From the NCBI GenBank assembly GCA_019119645.1, contig DWWR01000109.1, positions 1 through 38,697 on the forward strand: a stretch of 38,697 bases of DNA, read 5' to 3'. Source of the stretch: Anaerobutyricum faecale (GTDB lineage: Bacteria; Bacillota; Clostridia; Lachnospirales; Lachnospiraceae). Shown piece after piece: positions 24,145 through 32,209 of this stretch. The notes under the pieces were generated by a model that was not told the DNA's origin, searched no databases, and worked only from the letters and a program-made list of their open reading frames with translations. Each line of letters opens with the position of its first letter. The stretch's first letter is position 1. The translations under genes and the position numbers were made by a program.

Positions 24145-25629
24145 CTATAAGTTATATTTCACGATATCCATGGTCACAGCGCCGTCTGCCACAAAGGAAA
24201 TACCGTCGGCAGACAGATCGGTATGTACCGTCGCGGCCATCACATGCTCGCCGTCATTTACAAACACTTCCATGCTGAAGTTATCCAGGATAATCCGCAG
24301 CTTGATCTGTCCCTTATCACTGCGGACAAGACTTCTCCGCTGATGAATGATGGCTCTCCGGGAACCGGAGAACTTCCGGTCTACCTTCAAAAGGGATTCA
24401 TGCGGCCGGAAACTTAAGGATGTAAAATATTTCTCATCCTGAGCAAATCTGACCCAGAACTTCTGGTATAACTTCTCCTCATCGCCCGGCCGAAGTGTAA
24501 GCTCCATGTCCACCCGGCGTCCTTTGATTCCGTCCAGACGGATGGTCGTATCTTTCAGAGTTACATTTTCATAGACTACTTTATCATGGCGGAGCTCTTC
24601 CAGCTCACGGATCGGTTTCTGGATCAGCCGGCCGTTCTTTACAGATAATTCCCTCGGCAGGCTCATCTGGCCAAACCATGGTTCTTTAAAGGTATACAGG
24701 TTGCAGGTATCCCAGTTCTGCATCCAGCCGATCATGATCCTTCTTCCGTCCGGAGTCAGAACCGTCTGCGGAGCATAAAAGTCAATGCCGTAATCAATGG
24801 CCTGGTTGTGCTCCTCATGGAAAGTATCTGTCTCTTCATCATAAGTACCGATAAAGCACACTGTACCATTGCCGTTGTGATATTCAAATCCCTGCGGCAG
24901 CATATCCTGCGGACTGGTGAGAAGAACCTGTTTTCCGTCCAGTTCAAAGAAATCCGGACATTCCCACATCTTTCCGAAACGGTCATGATTGCGGAGAAGG
25001 ATCTTCTCAAAATTCCAGTGCAGGGCGTCCTTGCTGCTGTAAAGAAGAATCTGTCCGTCTCTGTCTCCATCGCAGTTTCCTGCTACGCAGCGGTACGTCC
25101 CGTCCTCCGCCTTCCATATCCTGGGGTCACGGAATTCAAACCGGTCTCCGCCCTCCGGCAGCTGACTCTCATCGATAACCGGATTCCCTTCGTACTTCTC
25201 ATAGTTCACTCCATCTCCGATGGCAACGCACTGGGTCTGCACTCCCTTTTTGGTTCCATCCGGCAACTCCTCTTCCACAACGCCGGTGTACATTAACAGA
25301 TGTCTTCCGTCATCCATCTCCACGGCGCTGCCGGAAAAACAGCCGTCCTTATCGTAGCTCTCATCGGGAGCCAGCGCTGCCGGAAGATATCTCCAGTGCA
25401 GCAAATCCTTACTGACTGCATGTCCCCAGTGCATCGGTCCCCAGTAAGACGCATATGGATGATACTGATAAAACAAATGATATTCGCCGTTATAATAAGA
25501 AAAACCGTTGGGATCGTTCATCCATCCCACCTGTACGGAAAGATGGAATCCAGGCCGCTTCGCCTCTTCCACTTTTTTTGTGTTTTCCCGTTCAAATGTT
25601 CTGGCTTTTTCTAACAATTCACTGCCCAT
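24145..25629 (-). CDS. GH32 sucrose-6-phosphate hydrolase / invertase
   Basis: 494 aa cytosolic enzyme (no signal peptide) hydrolysing sucrose, sucrose 6-phosphate or short fructans. GH32 motifs are intact: nucleophile Asp39 in WMNDPNG (36-42), FRDP with Asp168, and the acid/base Glu223 in MWECPDF. The five-bladed propeller is followed by the C-terminal beta-sandwich. GGAGG lies upstream of the ATG. No sucrose PTS or LacI-type regulator is next to it, so uptake must be encoded elsewhere. Confidence 0.94.
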   Translation of the reverse strand: MGSELLEKARTFERENTKKVEEAKRPGFHLSVQVGWMNDPNGFSYYNGEYHLFYQYHPYASYWGPMHWGHAVSKDLLHWRYLPAALAPDESYDKDGCFSGSAVEMDDGRHLLMYTGVVEEELPDGTKKGVQTQCVAIGDGVNYEKYEGNPVIDESQLPEGGDRFEFRDPRIWKAEDGTYRCVAGNCDGDRDGQILLYSSKDALHWNFEKILLRNHDRFGKMWECPDFFELDGKQVLLTSPQDMLPQGFEYHNGNGTVCFIGTYDEETDTFHEEHNQAIDYGIDFYAPQTVLTPDGRRIMIGWMQNWDTCNLYTFKEPWFGQMSLPRELSVKNGRLIQKPIRELEELRHDKVVYENVTLKDTTIRLDGIKGRRVDMELTLRPGDEEKLYQKFWVRFAQDEKYFTSLSFRPHESLLKVDRKFSGSRRAIIHQRRSLVRSDKGQIKLRIILDNFSMEVFVNDGEHVMAATVHTDLSADGISFVADGAVTMDIVKYNL

Positions 25630-25707
25630 ATTTACTCTCCTCCGCTGTCATCATATTGTGTGGTTAAGTGGATTATTTATTTGGTTAGTTCTTGAAAAAC
25701 TTGTTGC

Positions 25708-25736
25708 ATCGTATCACTTCTGCCATGGTTTGTCAA
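25708..25736 (-). promoter_or_regulatory. Sigma-A promoter of the sucrose hydrolase gene
   Basis: On minus, a perfect TTGACA (25731-25736), a 17-bp spacer and TACGAT (25708-25713), about 80 bp before the ATG. Confidence 0.75.
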
Positions 25737-25767
25737 TGGATATTCCGCCATAACCTGAAAGAAAAAA

Positions 25768-26682
25768 TCACTGCTCTTTTTTCTCATTCTGCTGAATCAG
25801 TTTCCTGAGAATTCCGGCAAATTCTTCTATATAATAATTACTTCGTTCCTTAAGCCAGAACATACAGTAATTACGTCTCAACGGTTCCGCGTTCTGAACA
25901 ATGGACAAACGGCGGATGGCGGGGCCGGCCGGAGGAAGTGTTCCCACGCTCTCGACAGGAAGAAATCCCCGGTTTCCCGTCACCATCAGCCTGCCCTCTT
26001 CCAGATTCTCCGCAAACAGAAATTTACCGCCAAAACCCAGCGTATTTTTAAAATAATTCTCTTCTGTATTCTGCTGTTCTCTGGAAGAGATCAGGATACA
26101 GGTCATTCTTTTGAGTTCATCAAGTTCCACAGCCGTCCGGCCGCTTAAAGAACTGCGGACAGAGACTTCCGCAAAACAACGGCACTGAAGCAGCTGATAA
26201 TTGACATATTGATCAGAAAATGCTCTGCGCTGGTCATTGAGGATCAGATCCGCGCCGCCAAACCGGAGCAGATCGTACAGCTCCTCATGGGTTCCGTTGA
26301 CAATGCTGATGGAGACTTCCGGATACAGCCGGGAAAACTCCGCCACCGCCTGATAAAGTTCCTGACCGCTGTAACACCGCAGATACCCGATGCGCAGCTG
26401 CAGCTCCTGATCCTGGCCCAGGCGGATGGTTTCTTTCCGCATGGTCTCCACTTCCTCCAGAATTCCTTTGCTCTGATTGTAAAAGTACTCTCCGGCGGCA
26501 GTGAGGGAAAACTTGCGGTTCTCCCTGTGAATCAGTTCCACGCCCAGTTCATTTTCCAGAGCCCGGATCTGCTGAGAGATAGCCGACTGGGAAATATAAC
26601 ATTGTTCCGCTGCTTCCGTGAAACTGTTGCAGTCCACCACAGCTGTAAAATATCGCATCTGCCGAAACAGCAAGATCATCAT
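25768..26682 (-). CDS. LysR family transcriptional regulator
   Basis: 304 aa. The N-terminal helix-turn-helix reads FTEAAEQCYISQSAISQQIRALENELGVELIHRENRKFSLT (about 21-61), then an effector-binding domain. The ATG at 26682 overlaps the TGA of the upstream membrane-protein gene (ATGA), so the two are translationally coupled, unusual for a LysR gene, which is more often divergent from its target. GGAAGG precedes the start. The target is unknown. Confidence 0.92.
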   Translation of the reverse strand: MMILLFRQMRYFTAVVDCNSFTEAAEQCYISQSAISQQIRALENELGVELIHRENRKFSLTAAGEYFYNQSKGILEEVETMRKETIRLGQDQELQLRIGYLRCYSGQELYQAVAEFSRLYPEVSISIVNGTHEELYDLLRFGGADLILNDQRRAFSDQYVNYQLLQCRCFAEVSVRSSLSGRTAVELDELKRMTCILISSREQQNTEENYFKNTLGFGGKFLFAENLEEGRLMVTGNRGFLPVESVGTLPPAGPAIRRLSIVQNAEPLRRNYCMFWLKERSNYYIEEFAGILRKLIQQNEKKEQ

Positions 26683-27680
26683 CCTTCCATTTTTTTCTCT
26701 TTTCGAAGGGAGCAGGCCGCTACCACCATTCCCACCAGGAACGGGAACAGAGACACCACCACCCGGTAAAGGATTACCAGCGACACTACTTTTGCATCTC
26801 CCAGTAACGGATGAAACAGGAGAATAAGCATGGCGTCCAGGGATCCGTAACCGCTTGGCGTCGGAATCACACCGGCTGCCATTGTCGCCAGAGCCATCAG
26901 CACCAGAGAAACAAGAAGTGTCAGACGTTCCTCATCCCCGTACAGCACATACGGTGTCAGGAACCAGAAAAAATATTTGGCGAGATTCAGAAAAAACGCC
27001 AGAAACAGGCAGTGTTTCTTATGGTAGAGCTTCTTTGCCCCATCCTGCAGGATATCCGCCTGTTCCTCGACCTTTTTCACCCTCTGGTTCCAGTTTGCTT
27101 TCCTCTCCGTCACCTTTTTGAGATAGAAAAACAGCAGATTCTTTCCCTTTTCAAAAACGGTTATGAGAAGAATACCCGCTCCGATCGCCATCGTGATCAG
27201 AACCGCCAGAGCAATGTATCTCTGATATTCTCCGATATACTGTTCCACATACCGGAAACATACAAAAAAGCTGACGGCGCCCATGACACAGATGGTGATC
27301 TTCTGAATCAGATACTGCACCAGACTCATCCCTGTGGCTTCCGCCGCCTTCATGCCTTTTTTGTTCAGATAATATACCTCCGCAACGCCGGAACCGCTTC
27401 CGAAGGTCACCAGACGAAAAAAGCTGCAGTACAGCGCGCAGGCAAATCCGCTCCGAAAAGAGACTCTGCCCTCGCACGACTGCGCCATGACGGTGATTAC
27501 GCCTCCCTCAGCGAGGAAATATCCCATGGACAGGCACAAGAGCAGTACGACCGTCCTTCCGGGAACTTTTGCGATTTCCTGAAACCCTTCCAGGAAACTG
27601 TCCCGGAAAAACACAACAAGTATCACAAGAATCAACACTACTATCGCAATCTTCAACCATGTTTTCTTCTTTATTGTCAA
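26679..27680 (-). CDS. Integral membrane protein, lysylphosphatidylglycerol synthase TM region / UPF0104 family
   Basis: 333 aa with about seven hydrophobic segments. The conserved GSGSGVAEVYYL and GVIPTPSGYGSLDAM segments are typical of the LPG_synthase_TM (PF03706) flippase-like family. It lacks the soluble aminoacyl-transfer domain of MprF, so it cannot itself make lysyl-PG; stand-alone members are thought to move lipids or lipid-linked sugars. The start is TTG at 27680 with AAGGTG seven bases upstream. An inverted repeat overlaps its promoter. Confidence 0.85.
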   Translation of the reverse strand: MTIKKKTWLKIAIVVLILVILVVFFRDSFLEGFQEIAKVPGRTVVLLLCLSMGYFLAEGGVITVMAQSCEGRVSFRSGFACALYCSFFRLVTFGSGSGVAEVYYLNKKGMKAAEATGMSLVQYLIQKITICVMGAVSFFVCFRYVEQYIGEYQRYIALAVLITMAIGAGILLITVFEKGKNLLFFYLKKVTERKANWNQRVKKVEEQADILQDGAKKLYHKKHCLFLAFFLNLAKYFFWFLTPYVLYGDEERLTLLVSLVLMALATMAAGVIPTPSGYGSLDAMLILLFHPLLGDAKVVSLVILYRVVVSLFPFLVGMVVAACSLRKEKKMEG

Positions 27681-27756
27681 TACTTTTCACCTTACTTTAT
27701 AAAATGTCCATCCTGTTTAGTCTGTTCTATCAGCCTAAAACGGTTGTCTATCTTAT

Positions 27757-27785
27757 ACTATCAGACAAATCTTACGATTTGTCAA
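27757..27785 (-). promoter_or_regulatory. Promoter with overlapping operator-like inverted repeat
   Basis: On minus, TTGACA (27780-27785), 17 bp, then GATAGT (27757-27762). A perfect 8-bp inverted repeat GACAAATC/GATTTGTC with a 4-bp spacer (27764-27783) covers the -35 box and spacer. This could bind the LysR protein encoded downstream or another repressor. Confidence 0.5.
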
Positions 27786-27807
27786 TATTTTTTGTAAAAG
27801 AATCTTT

Positions 27808-28701
27808 TTACGGATGACATCTTCCGCAAGGTTCATATCCATCGCTGATCAATTCATTTCTCGTACCTGTATATTCCTGGCGGTTTTTCTCCTTGATATC
27901 CGCAGCTCCCGCACAGTCCGGCAGGTGGAATTTATGGGTGCTGGTATTTAAAATGTACGTTACCTCTTCATCCTTGGCGCCGATGTTGTCTCCGGAAGAT
28001 TCCCAGTTATCTCCGGTGGCATAGTCAATGGTGATATCCGGCTGCACATTATAGACATAGACATTAAAACTGATACCCTCGCCTTCATCTTCCACGGACT
28101 CCGCTTCCATCTGCACGCCGGAAGCCACCAGGTCATCCCCCTCAAAAACCGGCGTTACCCGGTACATTACATGATTGTCTGTCTCATGGACATAATCCGC
28201 TACCATATCTTCAAAAGGCAGCATTCCTTCCACATTCATATACCGGGTGCCGGTGATCAGATTCTCCTCATTGGCGTTCTCTCCGGAAAGCTGATAACCG
28301 ATCAGATGACAGCGGTTATAAAGATATCCGCCGTCCACATTCTCGTATTTCTCATTCTTCCATCCGGTGGGTTTGACTTCACTGATACTCTCCCTCTCCT
28401 CTGTGGGCATCAGCTCCTCGCCGATGCAGGCTTCCGCTTCCCCGCATCTGCCCAGAGAATCCAGCTCGCTGTATGTTTCATACGCTTCTGTGGTCAATTC
28501 TGCCTCCGTAAAATCCGGCGTGTTGCCATTAATCTCCACATAAGGCTCGCCTTCGTACTCCGGCACATCCAGAACACTGGAATATTCCACCGTCCTTCCG
28601 CTGTCCGGCAGCCCGCTGCCCGTCAATCCTGAGCAGGCCGTCAATGTCAGCAGGCAGGCTGTCATCAAGACTGCCGCCATCTTTTTCTTCTGTTTTTTCA
28701 T
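27808..28701 (-). CDS. DNA/RNA non-specific endonuclease, lipoprotein with cysteine-containing tail
   Basis: 297 aa. A basic N-terminus, a hydrophobic stretch and the lipobox LTAC with Cys23 indicate a surface lipoprotein. The nuclease core has YNRCHLIGYQLSG with candidate catalytic His132, and NEENLITGTRYMN with the conserved Asn, matching the EndA/NucA-like family in which DRGH is often NRxH. The last 50 residues (HKFHLPDC to CGRCHP) resemble the small Ada-type metal-binding motif often appended to such nucleases. GGAG precedes the ATG. Likely roles are extracellular DNA degradation or DNA uptake. Confidence 0.88.
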   Translation of the reverse strand: MKKQKKKMAAVLMTACLLTLTACSGLTGSGLPDSGRTVEYSSVLDVPEYEGEPYVEINGNTPDFTEAELTTEAYETYSELDSLGRCGEAEACIGEELMPTEERESISEVKPTGWKNEKYENVDGGYLYNRCHLIGYQLSGENANEENLITGTRYMNVEGMLPFEDMVADYVHETDNHVMYRVTPVFEGDDLVASGVQMEAESVEDEGEGISFNVYVYNVQPDITIDYATGDNWESSGDNIGAKDEEVTYILNTSTHKFHLPDCAGAADIKEKNRQEYTGTRNELISDGYEPCGRCHP

Positions 28702-28762
28702 ATGTTCTCTCCTTCACAATCAAAGATAAAAGTATCGAAGTATCTTCTCATATATTTTCCGA

Positions 28763-28868
28763 TAAGAAAGAATCCTGCAAAGCAGGATTCTCCGCCTGCG
28801 GCGGGTCGCGAAAGCGGCATCTTCCTATCCGCCGCAGTGCGATCCTCGCGGAGCGTTTTTTATTTCAT
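28763..28868 (-). repeat. Hairpin-rich intergenic element (REP-like), sharing 31 bp with 7852-7882
   Basis: In order: GAATCCTGC/GCAGGATTC (28770-28790), a 9-bp GC-rich stem CTGCGGCGG/CCGCCGCAG (28796-28804 with 28829-28837), and GCGA/TCGC (28839-28849). It is far more G+C-rich than the surrounding intergenic DNA. The first 31 bp recur exactly at 7852-7882. It looks like a dispersed palindromic element rather than a simple terminator. Confidence 0.55.
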
Positions 28869-28890
28869 AGGAATGCAATTTCCTATGAAA
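28863..28890. repeat. Perfect 11-bp inverted repeat downstream of the LRR gene
   Basis: TTTCATAGGAA (28863-28873) and TTCCTATGAAA (28880-28890) with a 6-nt loop, lying immediately after the terminator on the minus strand. It could be a second, backup hairpin or part of the adjacent element. Confidence 0.6.
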
Positions 28891-28920
28891 CAAAAAACTG
28901 CCCGGCAAAATGCCGGGCAG
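28891..28920 (-). terminator. Intrinsic terminator of the LRR surface protein gene
   Basis: A 10-bp stem CTGCCCGGCA/TGCCGGGCAG (28898-28907 and 28911-28920) followed on minus by six T. Confidence 0.85.
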
Positions 28921-28973
28921 AAACGGTCGCTGATACAATCTTCATGCATCTTCGCAATTACTGCGACTCACCT

Positions 28974-29750
28974 TTAGTTCGTGGCGCTTGTGCTTGTACT
29001 AGGAGCATCAAATGCCTTGTTCACGATGACATAGGAAGGAACGGTAGCCTTCATCATCTTCTTGATGTTCTTTGTCGCAACATTGATCACGAGATTTGTG
29101 TTGACATTTTTAAATGCATTGGATTTTACATCTTCTAACACACCAGATTTGATATTGACAACTCTGAGCGCTTTACATCCCTTGAACGCACATTTACGGA
29201 TCACTTTCGCACCAGTCTTGATATTTACTGTTTTCAGATTCGTACACTGGAAGAATGCTCTTCTTCCGATATCTGTCACGTTCTTGCGAATAAGAACCTT
29301 TGTGATGGAGCTTTCTTTCATGAATGCTTTTGTGTCAATCCGTGTTACATCATAGGTTACTCCGTCATATGTAATGCGGTTCTTTACCTTCACATAAGTT
29401 TCCTCAGCATTTCCGGCAAATCCCATAAGAGCTACTGCGTTGGTACTGGTGACTTTGTACTCATAGCTTCCCTCCGTGATCAGAGTTCCGACCGGCTTCG
29501 GCTCTGCAGCCGGAGTAGTTGTCGTGGCAGCTTCTGTTGTGGTTGTGGCAGCAGAAGTGTCCTCCGTAGTGGCGGTAGTAGTAGTAGCGGTTTCTTCAGT
29601 GGTGGCAGTTGTCGTTATTTCGGATGGCACATCTGTTCCCTCTTCCCCCGCTGCAAACAGCTGCACCGTTGAGAAGGAGAATGCCATCGTTGCAGCCAGA
29701 GCCATGGCAAAAAGTCTCTTTGCGATTGATAATTTCTTAAACTTAGTCAT
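28974..29750 (-). CDS. Secreted BspA-type leucine-rich-repeat protein with Thr-rich region
   Basis: 258 aa. A signal peptide (about 1-33, LFAMALAATMAFSFS and a cleavage-like region near LFAAG) is followed by a Thr/Glu/Ala-rich low-complexity stretch (about 45-82). LRR_5 (BspA-like) repeats come next: RIDTKAFMKESSITKVLI, DIGRRAFFQCTNLKTVNI and VIRKCAFKGCKALRVVNI. There is no LPxTG motif, so surface retention is unclear. Such proteins are often adhesins. GGAGG precedes the ATG. Confidence 0.85.
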   Translation of the reverse strand: MTKFKKLSIAKRLFAMALAATMAFSFSTVQLFAAGEEGTDVPSEITTTATTEETATTTTATTEDTSAATTTTEAATTTTPAAEPKPVGTLITEGSYEYKVTSTNAVALMGFAGNAEETYVKVKNRITYDGVTYDVTRIDTKAFMKESSITKVLIRKNVTDIGRRAFFQCTNLKTVNIKTGAKVIRKCAFKGCKALRVVNIKSGVLEDVKSNAFKNVNTNLVINVATKNIKKMMKATVPSYVIVNKAFDAPSTSTSATN

Positions 29751-30126
29751 AATCTTTCTTCCTCCGTTTCATTTTTATGTGTTGTCCATGTGTTGTGTCG
29801 CCTTTATGGCTATGTTTCTTGAAAACAACTGTTGAATTGTGTTTTGATTCACACAAAAGCAACAATTAATTAATATTAATTTAACATTTAATTATGTGAA
29901 AAATAAGGACAATTATATAAAACTGCTAAAAAACTTCGAAAATACCCTCTGATTACAGTGATTTATCCACATATATCAAGATTTCTAAAGTTTTCATGTT
30001 TATCATAACACACCATGTTTATTCCTTCAATATAGTTTTCAGTTTTCTTTACTGTATCTTTGCCAATTATGTATATTTCTTCACAATTAAACAGAGTTTT
30101 ATTGCAAAAAATCATCAATAGGAGCA

Positions 30127-30155
30127 TTGACAGCATATACCCCATAGGGTATATT
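30127..30155 (+). promoter_or_regulatory. Sigma-A promoter of the metal ATPase
   Basis: A perfect TTGACA (30127-30132), a 17-bp spacer and TATATT (30150-30155). The spacer contains a palindrome likely to be the operator. The DNA before it (29751-30126) is AT-rich and shows no gene. Confidence 0.8.
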
Positions 30156-30179
30156 ATACCTATACCCCTATAGGTATAA
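30137..30179. promoter_or_regulatory. CsoR-like double operator
   Basis: Site 1: ATACCC and GGGTAT around CATA (30137-30152), inside the promoter spacer and -10. Site 2: 11-bp arms TTATACCTATA (30154-30164) and TATAGGTATAA (30169-30179) around CCCC, over the transcription start. The ATACCC...GGGTAT layout resembles operators of the CsoR/RcnR/CstR family, which sense copper and other metals or persulfide. No such regulator gene is in the window. Confidence 0.6.
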
Positions 30180-30238
30180 TCGTTTGTTGATTCTACATAA
30201 AAATGCATATTTTTAACAGGAAAGAAGGCTGTATATTT

Positions 30239-32113
30239 ATGAAATTGATCGAAAAACTGGAACAGTTGCTGGACTTTGGCGGTATCAAAAGAGAAATTGT
30301 CTTCCTCGTCCTCTCCGGCCTGGCGCTGCTGGTCAGCATTTTTCATCTGTTTCCGCTTCCGTTTGACGCGGCTTGGATTGCCATCATCCTGTGCGGCATC
30401 CCGATCATTCTGGAGGCTGTCATCGGACTGATCACCGCTTTTGATATCAAAGCCGATGTGCTTGTCTCTCTGGCTCTGCTTGCCTCCGTATTTATCGGGG
30501 AAGATTTTGCTGCCGGAGAGGTTGCTTTTATCATGCAGCTGGGCGGACTTCTGGAAGAACTGACGGTAGCCAGGGCAAGGGCAGGAATTGAAAAGCTCGT
30601 TCATCTGACTCCGAGGACGGCCCGGGTCGTCACCGGGGAAACTGAGCAGATTCTCCCGGCGGAAGCAGTAAAGATCGGCGACATGCTCCGGGTGCTTCCC
30701 GGGGAAACTATCCCGGTGGACGGCGTCATCCTGTCCGGACAGACTTCCATCAATCAGGCAGTCATGACCGGCGAATCCCTTCCCGTCGATAAATCTGAGG
30801 GTGATGCAGTATTCAGCGGTACGGTAAATCAGTTCGGCGCTTTTTTGATGCGGGCGGTGAAAGTGGGCGAGGACAGCTCCATCCAGCGGATGATCCGTCT
30901 GGTCCAGTCCGCCGACGCCGGAAAGGCAAAGATTGTCGGTCTCGCCGACCGGTGGGCCACCTGGATCGTGGTCATTGCGCTGACCGCTTCCGTACTCACC
31001 TGGCTGATTTCCGGCGAGATTATCCGGGCAGTCACTATTCTCGTCGTCTTCTGCCCCTGCGCTCTGGTTCTTGCCACTCCCACCGCCATTATGGCGGCCA
31101 TCGGCAACGCCACCAAACATGGTTTTCTGGTGCGGGAGGGCGACGCTCTGGAACGACTGGCAAAGGTATCAAAAATCACCTTTGATAAAACCGGAACACT
31201 GACCTTCGGGACACCGGAGGTAATCGCTGTAAAAAGCGTAAGCGGCGCAGATACTGTTCTTTACGCACTGGCTGCCGCAGCGGAGAGTCTGTCGGAACAT
31301 CCGCTGGGAAAGGCGGTCGTCCGCTGTTACAAAAACGACACAGGACATATTCCGGAAACTGCGGACGACTTTCAGATGGTGCCTGGTCAGGGCGTCTGCG
31401 CCAAAGTACAGCAAAGATCCGTACTGGCCGGAAGCGCAAACATGATGACCCAGCGGCAGATTTCCATTCCGGAAGACATAAAAAAAGAGACAGAACAATA
31501 TCTGTCCCAAGGATGTACCATCATTTACATGGCCGTCGATTCTTCCCTCGCCGGCTATCTGGTTCTCTCCGACACCATCCGGCCGGAAACGGCGCCGATG
31601 CTCCGCCATCTTCACGAGCTCCACGTTCAGCCGGTGCTTCTGACCGGCGACAATGAGAATGCGGCAGCAGCCATCGCCGGTCAGCTTGATATCCGGGAAG
31701 TGCATGCCGGCTGCCATCCGGAGGATAAACTGCGCTGGATTGATTCCTATCAGCAAAAACAGGAATCTGTCTGTATGATCGGTGACGGCATCAATGACGC
31801 TCCGGCGCTGAAAAAAGCCGATGTGGGCATCGCCATGGGCGGTATCGGCAGCGACATCGCCGTGGACGCCGCGGATATCGCCCTGGTGGATGATGAAGTA
31901 AAAGAACTGCCGCATTTGTTCGCCCTGTCCAGACAGATGATGACTACCATCAAACTGAACCTGACTTTTTCCATGTCCCTTAATTTTATTGCCATTATCC
32001 TTGCCATCACGGGTATTTTAAACCCTGTGGTCGGAGCTCTGGTCCACAACGCCGGTTCCGTACTGGTGATCGTGAATTCAGCATTGTTATTAAAATGGAA
32101 GATAAAAAACTAA
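30239..32113 (+). CDS. P1B-type heavy-metal-translocating ATPase
   Basis: 624 aa membrane exporter. TGES is at 177-180, the metal-binding CPC of the membrane domain at 272-274 (FCPCALVLATPTA), phosphorylation motif DKTGT at 316-320, the HP motif in SEHPLGKA, and GDGINDAPAL near the C-terminus. There is no N-terminal HMA metal-binding domain. CPC fits Cu+, Zn2+ or Cd2+; the CsoR-like operator favours copper, as an inference. Start: ATG 30239, since the ATG at 30203 lacks a ribosome binding site; AAGG lies about ten bases upstream of 30239. Confidence 0.9.
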   Translation: MKLIEKLEQLLDFGGIKREIVFLVLSGLALLVSIFHLFPLPFDAAWIAIILCGIPIILEAVIGLITAFDIKADVLVSLALLASVFIGEDFAAGEVAFIMQLGGLLEELTVARARAGIEKLVHLTPRTARVVTGETEQILPAEAVKIGDMLRVLPGETIPVDGVILSGQTSINQAVMTGESLPVDKSEGDAVFSGTVNQFGAFLMRAVKVGEDSSIQRMIRLVQSADAGKAKIVGLADRWATWIVVIALTASVLTWLISGEIIRAVTILVVFCPCALVLATPTAIMAAIGNATKHGFLVREGDALERLAKVSKITFDKTGTLTFGTPEVIAVKSVSGADTVLYALAAAAESLSEHPLGKAVVRCYKNDTGHIPETADDFQMVPGQGVCAKVQQRSVLAGSANMMTQRQISIPEDIKKETEQYLSQGCTIIYMAVDSSLAGYLVLSDTIRPETAPMLRHLHELHVQPVLLTGDNENAAAAIAGQLDIREVHAGCHPEDKLRWIDSYQQKQESVCMIGDGINDAPALKKADVGIAMGGIGSDIAVDAADIALVDDEVKELPHLFALSRQMMTTIKLNLTFSMSLNFIAIILAITGILNPVVGALVHNAGSVLVIVNSALLLKWKIKN

Positions 32114-32127
32114 TACTATACAGAATC

Positions 32128-32160
32128 GCCGCGCAGAAAACATCTGCGCGGCAGTTTTTC
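32128..32160 (+). terminator. Intrinsic terminator of the metal ATPase gene
   Basis: A 10-bp stem GCCGCGCAGA/TCTGCGCGGC (32128-32137 and 32143-32152) followed by a short T run. Confidence 0.85.
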
Positions 32161-32209
32161 TCTATTTTATTATTCTCACGACCGCTCGCCGCCGCTCTTA
32201 CTGTTCATA

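Noticed and set aside
29476..29640. Repetitive DNA that could be taken for a tandem or CRISPR-like repeat
   Set aside because: It is the Thr-codon-rich stretch of the LRR surface protein gene; there are no regular repeats with unique spacers.
30203..30238. Upstream ATG extending the metal ATPase by 12 residues
   Set aside because: No ribosome binding site precedes it, and the added residues do not look like part of the family; the ATG at 30239 is better.
29963..31120. 385-codon open frame on minus opposite the metal ATPase
   Set aside because: It covers the ATPase promoter, the operator palindromes and the N-terminal half of a clear plus-strand gene, and its protein has no family-like motifs. 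It is an antisense shadow.
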